Positions 49,301 to 53,351 of a stretch of DNA of 64,000 nt are shown piece by piece (positions within the stretch are counted from its first letter, which is position 1; each line of letters opens with the position of its first letter). The stretch covers positions 18,625,001-18,689,000 of the forward strand of contig OX031058.1 in assembly GCA_943736015.1 (NCBI GenBank). The letters are read 5' to 3'. The DNA is from Tridacna crocea (lineage: Eukaryota; Mollusca; Bivalvia; Cardiida; Cardiidae). The notes under the pieces are model-generated. The model ran no database searches and had not been told where the DNA came from. It was given only the letters and a program-made list of their open reading frames with translations. The position numbers were made by a program, and so were the translations under genes.

Positions 49301-52200
49301 AGTAAGCCTGTTACAAAAATTTCCAATCGGCCTATTTTGGTTAGGATATGGGAAAAGGTATTAGTTGGTGTCAAAATTGTATCATTTCCTAAATTATTGT
49401 CCACCAATGGGCTCTCAAATCTTAAGCCAGTACGTCCTAAGATATGACAGATCTCTGGGCCACTGGAAAATACATGAAAAACAAAAACTGTATTGTTAAA
49501 ACTCTGCAATGATATTGGGTACAAAATATTTTATGAAAGGTATGAGAAAATGTTTACCTCCGAAGTATGCATGCAGGAGTCTATTTCATTCTTGTGACAG
49601 TGACTTGAATCAGTGTTAAATGAACAAAGACCAGTTGGAAGATCCAGCCTGCTGGGATCTGTGATGATAAAAAGAAGATCATATTTCTACTCCCTAAAAT
49701 GAATTCACAGCACACAGTCAAGCTTCGACTTTAAAAACATTGGGGTACAAAAAGCCTTGAAAAAGCATGTGAATTCAGGTTGGCAAATGTGAAAACAGTG
49801 TGATAAAGGCAAAAAGTGCTTGTATGTATCACTTGAAATGATATAGTTGATCTGGTAGCATCATCAAGGCTAGCTGATTTAACTCTTTACCAAACAACAA
49901 AATTTTAGACTCGTCCATACTGAAAGCAATATGATTGTGATGCAAACATTATTCTATATCCATAACTCCTATCTAAGTTTGAATTTTTGCAACCAAGCAT
50001 ATTTCAAAAGGAGTTACACAAAGCCAAACTACCGCCCGCCTTATCCAACACGTTCGGAGCCGCCAGATGCTTCCGAGGGTCTTAGATTTTTCACATTTGG
50101 TTCCCAAATTTAATTTAAATAAGAGCCCTTTCTCCACTTTTACACATCAATTGAATGTTGAATTGCAAATTGTTTGTTTGACATGGTTTCTGGTAGAGGA
50201 GATAATGTCTAAACCATGGCTCATTCGCACCGAAGCTGTTCTATCAAATTAAGGGCGAAATTATTCATATGCGAGATGTTATCTTCAAAGATCTTTGAAA
50301 TGGTGCCTAACCCATTACCACACAATCCCTACTTTTGACGCCCCTGAGAAAGAAGCCTTTAGAAAACATTGTGGAAAAAGGAGAAAATGCTGGTAACCAG
50401 CATTTTTTTCTCCTTTTCCCACAATGTTTTCTACCCTTCACAAAACAAATTTCAAATTTTCAGTCACTTTTATTTTGTCTCTGCAAATGCTTTCAATTTG
50501 GACCAGTCTAAAATTTTCTCGTGTGGTAAAGAGTTAAATGATAAAAAATGAAATTATCACTCACAATAGTGATCTTGAAAGTATTCCGACAATTTCCGAA
50601 GCAAAAAGTCTAATGCAAAAACAGCTGAATATTATACCAATCCTGTCCGATGCAGTGAATGCAGAGGTATACCAAATCTGTATTTTGGGTTTCTAGAATT
50701 CAGGGATCATTCGAAATGTTATTTTGTTAAATGAGTGAACTTTTTCATTTCACTTCGTAATGTTTACACCTGATGTTTTTTCAAAATTTTCACAATTTTT
50801 TTCTCATCCGTAGACAAATGTCCAACACCAAATTTTTCTGAGTAAGTCGAGTTGAATGCTGGATTTCCGCACCCCTTGTGGAGAAATTTCACTTCAGTAA
50901 AATTTCACTTTGCTTTGAGATTTCATGACTACAATTCACTATGTTAAATATCTATATAAGAAGTAGTGACATCATACTACATCATTAGTATGGAATTTTA
51001 CTCATCTTTGATTGAAGTAAGTTAACTCATCTGAAAACAAGGACATTTTCGTAAAGGCTTCTGTCTTTTCAAAAAGACATAAGCTCACTTACTCATCTGT
51101 AAATATCATGTAATAACTGATGATGACAGCCATGACTGATTGGTAATACCCGTATGCTCTAGCAGTTTAGAGTTAAGCACTTTTTACTTAAAAGTGCGCT
51201 TAAGTGATCTAATGCTGGAGATTTAAACTGAAGCAAACCTTAAGTGATCTTTTAAAATACAACCCAGAACGATCATGTCGAGAAGGGCACTGCAGGTTTT
51301 TAGGACCCATGGCAATTGCTGGAAAATAGGCCAGAGTAACAATGGATAAATTTATTTCAATGTTTAGTTTCAAGCAAAACTGCTCATAAAAAATTGTGGT
51401 AATTGTCTGGTAAAAAGTAATCGGGCATAATAACGGAAAACGCCCTGCCAGAAATCGCGAAAACCCATAAAAATGAAAATTATGTGTCAAATATTGCAAT
51501 TTTTTTATGGATTCACTTCGTGCACTTATATATCAAATACCATATTTATCTACTGAATGAAGCTGAAAATTTCATTACATTTCTTCTTTTATTTAACCCA
51601 TTACCACATAATCCCTACTGTTGACGCCCATGAGAAAGAAGCCTTTTGTGGAGAAAGAAGCCTTTTGTGGAAAAAGGAGAAAATGCTGGTAAACAGCGTT
51701 TTCTCCTTTTCCAACAATGTTTTCTATCCTTCACACAACACATTTCAAATTTTCAGTCACTTTTATTTTGTCGTCTGTAAATGCTTTCAAGTTTGACCAA
51801 TCTAAAATATTGTCGCTTGGTAATGGGTTAACTCAAAAAACAATGGCACATGTTTGCATTGAGTCTATTGTGGAGAAATGTTTGCAGGTATTATGCCAAT
51901 AATCCAAATGAATAATTTACCGCATTCATTTGAAATTTCCTTTCCTGCTACTGAAAGAATTAAATGCGACTTTAAAGCCGTGAATTCAGGGGCAGAGTTC
52001 ATCGCTGGGTGGATGCACAGCGAGCACGCCTCTCCATTTACCGACTCTAGTTTCTTCATTTCAAAAGTCTGCGTCCTTCCATCTTCACTTTCTACCTCTA
52101 CATTGGCAATATCGCACATCAGTTCTGCTGGCAAGGTTTGCAGATAGGCTGCTGCCAAGAAAATAAACAAACATCGTTGAGGCAGAGTAACCCGCGCCAT
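10268..52200 (-). CDS. TTC13: TTC13 orthologue, complete gene, 24 coding exons
   Basis: Tetratricopeptide repeat protein 13. The molecular role of this family is not firmly known; the product is probably secretory or luminal because residues 1-22 look like a signal peptide. Recognised by family similarity along the whole length: a Cys-rich stretch (residues ~95-125), TPR-like helices encoded by exons 4-10 (about 153-416), then conserved blocks such as ARYLHANLDTP, EQPGIQPHIK, ELFDIAVRYRKLVDPDQPVL, LVYYFYNLMPLSRG and WETFPTVRTVLELLN. All 24 exons have GT-AG borders and compatible phases and total 2592 nt, 863 residues, against about 860 in vertebrates. One gap: about 12 residues matching the vertebrate segment just before LVYYFYNL are absent between exons 20 and 21, so either a short exon was missed or the segment is lost. 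Introns hold most of the window's repeats. Confidence 0.93.
10422..10650 (+). mobile_element. TTAA MITE, stem type A
   Basis: 229 bp with perfect TTAA ends and an intact palindrome. It lies about 50 bp before the acceptor of TTC13 exon 24, in the last intron. Confidence 0.88.
11455..11720 (-). mobile_element. tRNA-derived SINE, GGCTTTGGAAAGAA family
   Basis: Read on the minus strand it starts GGGTGGCTCAGTGGTGAG and carries TGGCTTTGGAAAGAATGTTG and CCAGGAAACACATG, matching the copy at 2632. Confidence 0.8.
11870..12214 (-). mobile_element. Type B MITE inserted into the centre of another type B MITE
   Basis: Half of one copy (to GGTGAAATTGCTCG at 12007) is followed at a TTAA (12008-12011) by a second copy with the same text (GGCATTTCTATGGTATCTCT), which is then complete through its palindrome and ends GAGTAAAGGGTTAA. 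Confidence 0.75.
12250..12462 (-). mobile_element. TTAA MITE, reverse, stem type A
   Basis: CCTTAACCAGATGACAAAAT to GTTTGGGAAAGGGTTAA. A second decayed left half follows directly at 12459-12545, sharing the TTAA. Confidence 0.75.
12676..12755 (-). CDS. TTC13: TTC13 exon 23
   Basis: 80 nt, phase 0 in and 2 out. It encodes LLEMEAMLSGAPDAFILVTK and QWMNLK, matching vertebrate FEAMTAPGSEAFSKVAKSWMNLK. Confidence 0.95.
12876..14310 (+). mobile_element. Composite repeat with about seven 165-bp tandem units
   Basis: The start is AACAAGAGGACCATGATGGT, a hairpin, then ATCGCTCACCTGAG. Tandem units with GGGGCGGGGCCAGTTTTGAC, ACCAAATATCAAAGCTCT and TTTTCCTTCTTTGTTCCTA follow. The end is a hairpin, GAGCAC-TTT-GTGCTC, then AGGTGATCTAAAAA. 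A second element with the same ends but different units is at 28672. Confidence 0.8.
14314..14630 (+). mobile_element. Composite repeat, AAACTAGAGCTGTCAC family
   Basis: It starts AAACTAGAGCTGTCACTGAA, has a CAGACGGACAGATGG-type tail and ends with a hairpin of CCCCC and GGGGG around CAAAACATTCGTTTAG. Related text is at 19075-19310. Confidence 0.7.
15099..15177 (-). CDS. TTC13: TTC13 exon 22
   Basis: 79 nt, phase 2 in and 0 out. It encodes VVAYSVALGLLMSVGRQVTG and KIPSGK, matching SVIAYSVIVGALMASGKEVAGKIPKG. Confidence 0.95.
15199..15425 (-). mobile_element. Degraded TTAA MITE
   Basis: GCATTGTCCAAACTGAAAAC and CAGCATTTTCTCCTTTTTC identify a reverse copy with half of its stem missing. Confidence 0.5.
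15706..16935 (+). mobile_element. Composite repeat, GAGCCGTCAGAGACGG family, copy 1
   Basis: It starts AACAAGAGCCGTCAGAGACG and ATGCTCCCCGAAC, holds repeats of CCCCTTTTTCCRTGACA and AACCATGAAGTTTCATGAAA, then a GGACAGACGGACGGAC tail, and ends TATATGCTCGCC then GGGAGCATAA. Copy 2 is at 31607. Confidence 0.8.
17024..17251 (-). mobile_element. TTAA MITE, reverse, stem type A
   Basis: TTAACCCTTTACCAGACAAC to GTGTGGTAAAGTGTTAA with an intact palindrome around GCTGGTTACCAGC. Confidence 0.82.
17348..17427 (-). CDS. TTC13: TTC13 exon 21
   Basis: 80 nt, phase 0 in and 2 out, acceptor TTACTCCTCAG, donor CCAG|GTCAGT. It encodes DMDSVVNIILTLVYYFYNLM and PLSRGS, nearly identical to the vertebrate LSLVYYFYNLMPLSRGS. 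Confidence 0.95.
17539..17700 (+). mobile_element. Degraded TTAA MITE
   Basis: CTTAACTCTTTACAACACAG and CAGCATTTTCTCCTTTTTCC remain; most of the left stem is lost. Confidence 0.45.
17970..18195 (-). mobile_element. tRNA-derived SINE
   Basis: On the minus strand the head is TGAGCTGCAGTTGGTAGC with box B-like CACCGGTTTGATC. A related copy on the same strand is at 45675-45940; both share TTTTAGTTATAATGCA-like text. Confidence 0.55.
18232..18510 (+). mobile_element. Short composite repeat, GGACCATGATGGTCC-type ends
   Basis: GAGGGCCATGATGCCCCTC opens the element, then CACTCACCTGAG, and it closes with GTGCACCTTGTGCTCAGGCG. It is a small relative of the elements at 12876 and 28672 without tandem units. 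Confidence 0.6.
18627..18759 (-). CDS. TTC13: TTC13 exon 20
   Basis: 133 nt, phase 2 in and 0 out. It encodes AKQILFTIEVANTRTRTQDY and HAELDYIYNQLQDE, aligning with ILFSVETQTTEERTQLYHAEIDAL. It ends SSKVA, about 12 residues short of where the next exon resumes the vertebrate alignment. Confidence 0.92.
18808..19310 (+). mobile_element. Two composite-repeat fragments in tandem
   Basis: 18808-19072 ends CAGTATATCCCCAAAAACAT; 19075-19310 repeats text of the 14314 element (GTGTCATGTTCAAGAGAAGA, AAACTGTAGGAGGAGTT) and ends CAGTATACCCCAGAAAACAT. Confidence 0.6.
19736..19952 (-). mobile_element. TTAA MITE, reverse, stem type A
   Basis: The arm GTCTTTGCCACACAAGACTG and the end GTGTGGTAATGGGTTAA are clear; the stem has small deletions. 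Confidence 0.75.
20415..20590. repeat. Long imperfect hairpin, arms of about 75 bp
   Basis: AATAATCTTCTTTCTATCAT on the left pairs with AGAGAAAGAAGATTATT on the right, and AATAAACCAC on the left with a matching GTGGATAAATTTATTG on the right. A CACTCGGGCTATTGTCCTTG loop separates them. No other copy is seen in the window. Confidence 0.6.
20726..20838 (-). CDS. TTC13: TTC13 exon 19
   Basis: 113 nt, phase 0 in and 2 out. It encodes NGFVVSTQVPSTRKKTEKDR and LEGAMLVLADN, aligning with the vertebrate DGFTVNTKVPS and YDGFTITITGDKVG segment. Confidence 0.9.
20879..21109 (+). mobile_element. TTAA MITE, ACGGGTCTGGAATAG arm
   Basis: TTAACCCTTTCCCAAACAAT to GTCGTTTGGGAAAGGGTTAA; the left arm matches the copies at 7884 and 52535. 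It lies about 40 bp before the exon 19 acceptor. Confidence 0.85.
21250..21610 (+). mobile_element. TTAA MITE with unrelated sequence in its right arm
   Basis: The left end and palindrome are present, then the right arm is interrupted (about 21400-21540) before GTCATCTGCAAATGCTTTCA resumes. Confidence 0.55.
21757..21985 (+). mobile_element. TTAA MITE, stem type A
   Basis: 229 bp with TTAA ends and an intact palindrome. Its right TTAA (21982-21985) is also the start of a solo right half. Confidence 0.87.
21982..22086 (+). mobile_element. Solo right half of a TTAA MITE
   Basis: CATTTGCAAATGCTTTCAAT and GACCAGTCTAAATTTTGTTG without palindrome, ending TTAA 16 bp past the exon 18 donor on the gene strand. 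Confidence 0.6.
22103..22187 (-). CDS. TTC13: TTC13 exon 18
   Basis: 85 nt, phase 2 in and 0 out, donor AAG|GTTAGT. It ends CEDLLEVTK, aligning with vertebrate VEDLLPIMK. A solo MITE end lies 16 bp beyond the donor. Confidence 0.88.
22927..23016 (-). CDS. TTC13: TTC13 exon 17
   Basis: 90 nt, phase 2/2, donor CAG|GTAAGA. It encodes GAVHNIKTLPYFDLVFKLVK and TMLEHYSIS, aligning with vertebrate MRYLEYFEKILHFIKD. Confidence 0.88.
23917..24005 (-). pseudogene. Decayed duplicate of TTC13 exon 16
   Basis: On the minus strand this stretch aligns with exon 16 from VDPDQPVLW to KTLITL; GACCA-CCAGTTTT and AAAACCTTGAT are shared. It reads VNSDHPVFVVRLFPDDKFKS. A one-base insertion puts a stop just before the block, and no donor matches that of the real exon. 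It lies about 70 bp past exon 16 and looks like a tandem exon duplication that has decayed. Confidence 0.75.
24072..24216 (-). CDS. TTC13: TTC13 exon 16
   Basis: 145 nt, phase 1 in and 2 out. It encodes NNHGWRELFDIAVRYRKLVD and PDQPVLWLDELPDHK, the best-conserved block of the C-terminal half. A decayed copy of most of it lies about 70 bp downstream in the next intron. Confidence 0.96.
24310..24532 (-). mobile_element. TTAA MITE, reverse, stem type A
   Basis: TTAACTCTTTATCAAACGAC at the left and an intact palindrome; the terminal end is decayed (TTTGGTATTCTTTAC). Confidence 0.75.
24705..24910 (+). mobile_element. Degraded TTAA MITE
   Basis: ACAACAATATCCCAACTTCT and a broken stem (GGAAAAGGGGGAAGTGCTGG) remain. 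Confidence 0.45.
25100..25136 (-). CDS. TTC13: TTC13 exon 15 (37 nt)
   Basis: A very short exon, phase 0 in and 1 out, acceptor TTGTAG, donor G|GTAAGC. It encodes ARWRGLRQNKPF. Similarity is weak, but position and phase fit between exons 14 and 16. Confidence 0.82.
25150..26520 (+). mobile_element. Composite repeat with about five 150-bp tandem units and (ACGG)n tail
   Basis: The start AAACTAGAGCTATCACTTAA forms a short hairpin. Tandem units carry CAAAGGGCAATAACTCAAAA, GATTCCTGTGCACTGCACTC and GAAATTTCATAACCCTAGCT. Two units of another type follow (AAAGGGCCATAACTC), then (GACG)n at 26437-26468 and a terminal hairpin TATACCCCCC / GGGGATATA. Confidence 0.8.
26647..26875 (+). mobile_element. 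TTAA MITE, stem type A
   Basis: 229 bp with TTAA at both ends and a near-perfect palindrome. Confidence 0.86.
27399..27570 (-). CDS. TTC13: TTC13 exon 14
   Basis: 172 nt, phase 2 in and 0 out, donor GAG|GTAAGG. It encodes SDYPRSVQNLICKAHKVGWM and TPNRRLNLLMGLSSIHIAQV, aligning with the vertebrate VQELICVADRLG and PNKRIHRAMGLA blocks. Confidence 0.94.
27632..27722 (+). mobile_element. Left half of a TTAA MITE cut by a Harbinger-type insertion
   Basis: TTAACTGTTTACCACACAAT through GGAGAAATTGCTGATAA; the sequence breaks at the TAA target of the inserted element. Confidence 0.65.
27723..28484 (+). mobile_element. Harbinger-derived element with transposase remnant
   Basis: An insertion of about 760 bp flanked by TAA on both sides (27720-27722 and 28485-28487), as expected for PIF/Harbinger, whose 3-bp duplications are TWA or TAA. 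The ends begin ATGCCT and end AGGCA, and weaker similarity continues inward (CAGRC-GCGCCCGG against CAGGACGCCGG). It interrupts a MITE, and has GC-richer text than its surroundings. It is too short to be autonomous. Confidence 0.65.
28019..28219 (+). pseudogene. Harbinger nuclease N-terminal fragment
   Basis: A 66-residue frame ending RRVRTVWVKMWLQRSVIFKN. The pattern of basic residues followed by VWV..WLQR is the segment typically found near the start of HARBI1-like transposases (RRRFWVRPWLQRR). The catalytic DDE part is absent. It lies inside the TAA-flanked element and is a truncated remnant, not a host gene. Confidence 0.6.
28672..30427 (+). mobile_element. Composite repeat with about seven tandem units, second type
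   Basis: The start AACAAGAGGACCATGATGGT is the same as at 12876. The inner units differ: GGGTGCGCCCGGGCAGAGCC, GAATGCTCTAGCCATTATGG and ATTTTAACAATTTTGGTAA. The end is GAGCAC-GTT-GTGCTC and AGGTGAGCTAAAAA. A MITE remnant (28896-29050) lies between the head and the first unit. Confidence 0.8.
28896..29050 (-). mobile_element. TTAA MITE remnant, stem type C
   Basis: GCCATTACCAGACGACAAAA and the stem AAGGAGAAATTGCTTG / AACAATTTCTCCTTTT, inside the composite repeat. Confidence 0.55.
30835..30875 (-). CDS. TTC13: TTC13 exon 13 (41 nt)
   Basis: A very short exon, phase 0 in and 2 out, donor AA|GTGAGT. It encodes ESYKEQPGIQPHIK, matching vertebrate EDYEEQPGLQPHIK. Confidence 0.94.
31498..31600 (-). 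mobile_element. SINE fragment, CCAGGAAACATG type
   Basis: CCATAGCATGGCGACAGT and TTCATGTTTCCTGGGTTTC are the 3' part of the family seen at 2632 and 11455. Confidence 0.5.
31607..32757 (+). mobile_element. Composite repeat, GAGCCGTCAGAGACGG family, copy 2
   Basis: Same start, order of blocks and end as 15706-16935, same orientation, with small indels. The end has ATGCTC and GAGCAT arms around GCCCTTCGGG. Confidence 0.82.
32762..32850 (-). mobile_element. tRNA-like SINE head
   Basis: On the minus strand TGGCTCAGTGGTAAAGTG and GGTCCCAGGTTCAAGCC are clear boxes A and B. The cloverleaf beyond the boxes is not tRNA-like, so it is read as a SINE head. Confidence 0.55.
32922..33040 (-). CDS. TTC13: TTC13 exon 12
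   Basis: 119 nt, phase 1 in and 0 out. It encodes EYARYLHANLDTPMEKFNPE and YKDHWLKTLPFEFE, strongly conserved in the family. Confidence 0.95.
33158..33385 (+). mobile_element. TTAA MITE, stem type A
   Basis: TTAACCCTTAACCAAACAAT to GTCCTCTGGTAAAGAGTTAA with palindrome around GCTGGCGACCAGC. Confidence 0.82.
33424..33636 (-). mobile_element. TTAA MITE, reverse, stem type C
   Basis: Perfect stem GGAGAAATTGCTCATTATGA / GAGCAATTTCTCC; the ends are decayed (CCCTTTCCCAAACAAC; TTTGGGAAAGGGG). Confidence 0.75.
33914..34140 (-). mobile_element. TTAA MITE, reverse, stem type A
   Basis: TTAACTCTTTACTACACGAA to GTGTGGTAATGGGTTAA, intact palindrome. Confidence 0.86.
34141..35470. other. Intronic stretch without recognised feature
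   Basis: Part of TTC13 intron 11. AT-rich, with one MITE-like end near 34434 and a CACGTG at 34541-34546; no exon or repeat border seen. Confidence 0.4.
35478..35706 (-). mobile_element. TTAA MITE, reverse, stem type A
   Basis: TTAACCTTTTACCAGACGAC to GTTTGGTAAAAGGTTAA; the palindrome carries a two-base insertion in one arm. Confidence 0.83.
36581..36644. repeat. Short GATCAGACTG palindromic element
   Basis: CGGACAGTGTAGATCTAGGA then TCAGACTGCACATT and AGTCTGATCTTGATCTA, the family's full form with a CGGACAGTGTAGATC flank. Confidence 0.6.
37319..37385 (-). CDS. TTC13: TTC13 exon 11
   Basis: 67 nt, phase 0 in and 1 out. It encodes VMVNHPPIVKASPEFLKAHY, matching vertebrate VMLNDPLPGQKASPEYLK. 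Confidence 0.95.
38665..38893 (+). mobile_element. TTAA MITE, stem type A, beside TTC13 exon 10
   Basis: 229 bp with TTAA ends. Forward orientation; it lies 54 bp from the exon 10 donor. Confidence 0.86.
38948..39052 (-). CDS. TTC13: TTC13 exon 10
   Basis: 105 nt, phase 0/0. It encodes RCLDEDPVNDKCGYMKALST and GKFYEGVKAATK, matching RCLQLEP and GQFYEGIKAQTK. MITEs in opposite orientation lie about 50 bp on either side. Confidence 0.95.
39095..39304 (-). mobile_element. TTAA MITE, reverse, other side of TTC13 exon 10
   Basis: TTAACTCTTTCACAAAATTT to GTGTGGTAAAGGGTTAA; the stem is shortened. Orientation is opposite to the copy at 38665. Confidence 0.78.
39487..39518. repeat. C-run followed by A-run
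   Basis: A tract of about 12 C followed by about 16 A. Similar homopolymer pairs occur at 62612-62641. Length is likely to vary and may be assembly-sensitive. Confidence 0.7.
39583..39811 (+). mobile_element. TTAA MITE, stem type A
   Basis: TTAAACCATTGCCGCACAAT to GTTGTTTGGTAAAGAGATAA, intact stem. Confidence 0.8.
40056..40280 (+). mobile_element. TTAA MITE, degraded stem
   Basis: TTAACTCTTTACCCCACAAT to ATGCAGTATAGGGTTAA; the central palindrome has lost pairing. Confidence 0.65.
40803..40944 (-). CDS. TTC13: TTC13 exon 9 (TPR)
   Basis: 142 nt, phase 2 in and 0 out. It encodes EVGNFRASKNKFNQSLSINS and LTLQLRGDLFYHTGEPEAAL, very close to the vertebrate protein (RELGNF, LQLRGMMLYHHG). Confidence 0.95.
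41429..41511 (-). CDS. TTC13: TTC13 exon 8 (TPR)
   Basis: 83 nt, phase 0 in and 2 out. It encodes NAIEVFKEVLKKDSEHLDAC and TSIAQAFR, matching vertebrate EAIESFKEALKQ. Confidence 0.93.
42399..42512 (-). CDS. TTC13: TTC13 exon 7 (TPR)
   Basis: 114 nt, phase 0/0, donor AGG|GTATGT. It encodes DFVAAEADFRKNLERSD and LFYLGLSQYYRGKVR, a TPR unit. Confidence 0.9.
42966..43144. mobile_element. Hairpin MITE, GGGCTCGTATTCACCAACC family
   Basis: TGACCAACCATTCTTAAGAA at the left is mirrored by TTCTAAAGAATGGTTGG and TGAATACAAGCCC at the right. Confidence 0.68.
43234..43350 (-). CDS. TTC13: TTC13 exon 6 (TPR)
   Basis: 117 nt, phase 0/0. It encodes LGLYQKAVEDLTKVIDCGRH and FARGVLYILLE, matching vertebrate INEAVNDLTKAI. 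Confidence 0.93.
43612..43715 (-). mobile_element. tRNA-like SINE head
   Basis: On the minus strand TAGCTCAGTGGTCAAAGC and GGTCTCAGATTAAAATCC resemble boxes A and B. Confidence 0.5.
44502..44594 (-). CDS. TTC13: TTC13 exon 5 (TPR)
   Basis: 93 nt, phase 0/0, donor GAG|GTGAGA. It encodes SLAVDDFNEVLQHDSKFVKA and YERRAE, a typical TPR helix pair. Confidence 0.92.
44640..46400. other. Intronic stretch, one SINE and degraded MITE scraps
   Basis: TTC13 intron 4. Decayed MITE fragments lie near 44740-44970; a tRNA-derived SINE on the minus strand covers about 45675-45940 (GTAGCTCAGTCAGTTGCAT). The rest shows nothing recognisable. Confidence 0.45.
46407..46631 (+). mobile_element. TTAA MITE, stem type B
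   Basis: TTAACCCTGTACTCCATAGA to GGGGTAAAGGATTAA; the stem GGTGAAATTGT / GACGAGCAATTTCACC has lost four bases of its left arm. Confidence 0.8.
46668..46724. repeat. Short GATCAGACTG palindromic element
   Basis: ACTGTAGATCCAAGATAAGA, CACATTCTGTGCACTCTGAT and CTTGTTCTAC mark a decayed copy. Confidence 0.5.
46822..46958 (-). CDS. TTC13: TTC13 exon 4 (TPR)
   Basis: 137 nt, phase 1 in and 0 out. It encodes a TPR-like helix pair ending MRGVAYTRKGLK, matching vertebrate YGRGIAYGKKGLH. A MITE ends only 12 bp before its acceptor. Confidence 0.93.
46973..47204 (-). mobile_element. TTAA MITE, reverse, ending 12 bp from the exon 4 acceptor
   Basis: TTAAATCTTTACCAAACGAC to CTCTGGGAAAGGGTTAA, intact palindrome. 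On the gene strand the MITE end supplies GGTAAAGATTTAAC just upstream of TGTTTCATTTCAG. Confidence 0.85.
47658..47755. repeat. Hairpin element, CGTAAAGTG-CTCGGATTAGCC family
   Basis: GCATAAAGTGTTGTCTCGGA and TCTGAAACAACACTTTCC are the two arms. A second decayed copy is at 48036-48146. Confidence 0.6.
47760..47988 (-). mobile_element. TTAA MITE, reverse, stem type A
   Basis: 229 bp, TTAACTCATTACCAAACGAC to GTGTAGTAACGAGTTAA, palindrome with one mismatch. Confidence 0.86.
48226..48258 (-). repeat. Duplicate of TTC13 exon 3 end and donor
   Basis: The stretch GTTTGTCTATATCAGTATCC, present in exon 3 at 48286, recurs at 48232, exactly 54 bp away. On the gene strand both copies read GATACTGATATAGACAAA followed by a GGTAAR donor in the same phase. 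Using the second donor would add 18 codons without a stop. Confidence 0.7.
48280..48355 (-). CDS. TTC13: TTC13 exon 3, with duplicated donor downstream
   Basis: 76 nt, phase 0 in and 1 out, donor TTGG|GTAAGA. It encodes ELAEEILYRHMVPMATGDTD followed by IDKPL. The last third of the exon and its splice donor are repeated 54 bp further into the intron (about 48226-48258), giving a second in-phase donor. Confidence 0.88.
49038..49244 (+). mobile_element. TTAA MITE with shortened stem
   Basis: The stem is reduced to GTGGGAAAAGGAGAAAATGC-like left and TCCTTTTCCCACCATG right with the centre deleted; the right end reads GGTAAAGAGTTCAA. Confidence 0.72.
49558..49658 (-). CDS. TTC13: TTC13 exon 2
   Basis: 101 nt, phase 1 in and 0 out, acceptor CACAG, donor GAG|GTAAAC. 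It encodes the Cys-containing segment LCSFNTDSSHCHKNEIDSC, matching the vertebrate pattern of spaced cysteines ahead of the TPR region. Confidence 0.88.
50305..50536 (+). mobile_element. TTAA MITE, stem type A
   Basis: CTAACCCATTACCACACAAT to CGTGTGGTAAAGAGTTAA; the right arm of the stem has a TTT insertion. Confidence 0.84.
50537..51590. other. Intronic stretch without recognised feature
   Basis: Part of TTC13 intron 1. AT-rich; a 96-codon minus-strand frame at 51209-51499 has no family features and no splice borders that would fit the gene. Confidence 0.4.
51593..51831 (+). mobile_element. TTAA MITE with 19-bp internal tandem duplication
   Basis: GAGAAAGAAGCCTTTTGTG occurs twice in a row (51632-51650 and 51651-51669); otherwise a complete copy ending GGTAATGGGTTAA. 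Confidence 0.84.
51921..52200 (-). CDS. TTC13: TTC13 exon 1 (start codon, signal peptide)
   Basis: Codons 1-93 plus one base, ending at donor GCG|GTAAAT. The protein begins MARVTLPQRCLFIFLAAAYL, a basic start followed by a hydrophobic run, typical of a signal peptide. This N-terminal part is poorly conserved in the family, so the call rests on the in-frame phase-1 join to exon 2 and the signal peptide. Confidence 0.75.
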
Positions 52201-52336
52201 GTCATCGTTATTCGACCTTTTGACCCTTCCGTATAGAAGAGTCTATTTTCATTGTTATCTCCCCTGTTTCACGTAACTAGGGACGCCATCAACATCCAGT
52301 CATTTGAAGCGAAACCCCTAAGCTGCTGAACCTTTT

Positions 52337-52404
52337 GCGGACAGTGTAGATCAAGATCAGAATGCACAGAACATGCAGTCTGATCTAGGATCTACACTGT
52401 CCGA
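52337..52404. repeat. Short GATCAGACTG palindromic element between the two genes
   Basis: GCGGACAGTGTAGATCAAGA and TCTAGGATCTACACTGTCCG form the outer arms, GATCAGAATGCA and TGCAGTCTGATC the inner. Confidence 0.65.
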
Positions 52405-52534
52405 TAAGGAAAATTCTAATCGCCAAAACATAACTTTGAATTAGAAACATTTGGTTTCTATTTATGGAACTGAAAATTTCATTTTTAACAGTTAATTAGA
52501 AGGATACTGGTTAAAAGCCTGTAGATCTAATTCT

Positions 52535-52946
52535 TTAACCCTTTCCCAAACAATCCCTGGTTTTTACGGGTCTGGAATAGACCAGTAGCCTTTTGAAAAC
52601 ATTGTGGGGAAAGGAGAAAATGCTGTTAACCAGCATTTTCTTCTTTTCCCAGAATGTTTCCTACCCTATCATAGTTCTGCAGAAATAATCTTTTCAGCAA
52701 GAGTTAAACTGTCATCTGCAAATGCTTTCAATTTGGTCTAACTTACTTACTGACTGTAACTTACTGTATGTAGGCCATATGAAAGCCTACGGCTTCTTTG
52801 GGCCCGTCTGTTTGTGTTCGTCTCACTTCATTACTGTAGCATTCTGCAGTAAACTTCTGGGAGTGATGGCGCCAGTGTTTATTTAACCTACTCTTGAAGG
52901 CATTTATGCTCGGTGATTTCAAAAGTTTATCGTTTGGGAAGGGTTA
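52535..52946 (+). mobile_element. TTAA MITE carrying an insertion
   Basis: TTAACCCTTTCCCAAACAAT to GTTTGGGAAGGGTTAA. About 180 bp of foreign sequence (52741-52919) separates ATTTGGTCTA from CAAAAGTTTATCG. Confidence 0.8.
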
Positions 52947-53343
52947 AAATCACCCTTTACGAAATTCCAAGAGTTTAGACTTGTCCAAATTAAAAGCGTT
53001 TGCGGACGAAAAACTAAAGGTTTTTAAAATCTTGGAGTCCTATTCTGTAAAGGGGTCTAGATCAAGAGAACATTTCTGGGGGAAAAAAACGTGAAAATTA
53101 CTTGTTATCTAGATCTAATAGATCTAGAGGTCATTGTGTGAAAAAGATAGGCCTAATGCTGGTTATCCCATAAATTATGTAGGGCACTATAGAATTAAAT
53201 ACATGTATGTCTCCAAGAAACCTTCAATAAAGTAGATCTATGTAGACTCTACTAGGCTTATCTCTTAAAATGCTATTCGATCGTGAATTGTCACACGTGC
53301 TTTTTAAACATAATAACGGGAAACCTTACGTCAGTAAATAAAG

Positions 53344-53351
53344 TGACGTCA
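53344..53351 (+). promoter_or_regulatory. Perfect CRE (TGACGTCA) upstream of the tetraspanin
   Basis: A perfect 8-bp CREB/ATF palindrome 98 bp before the tetraspanin ATG. A CACGTG E-box lies at 53294-53299. Both sit in the 1.25 kb between the divergent start codons, where promoters of both genes are expected. Function is inferred from sequence only. Confidence 0.5.

Noticed and set aside
51209..51499. 96-codon minus-strand frame
   Set aside because: No recognised motif, lies in TTC13 intron 1, and has no phase-compatible splice sites tying it to the gene.
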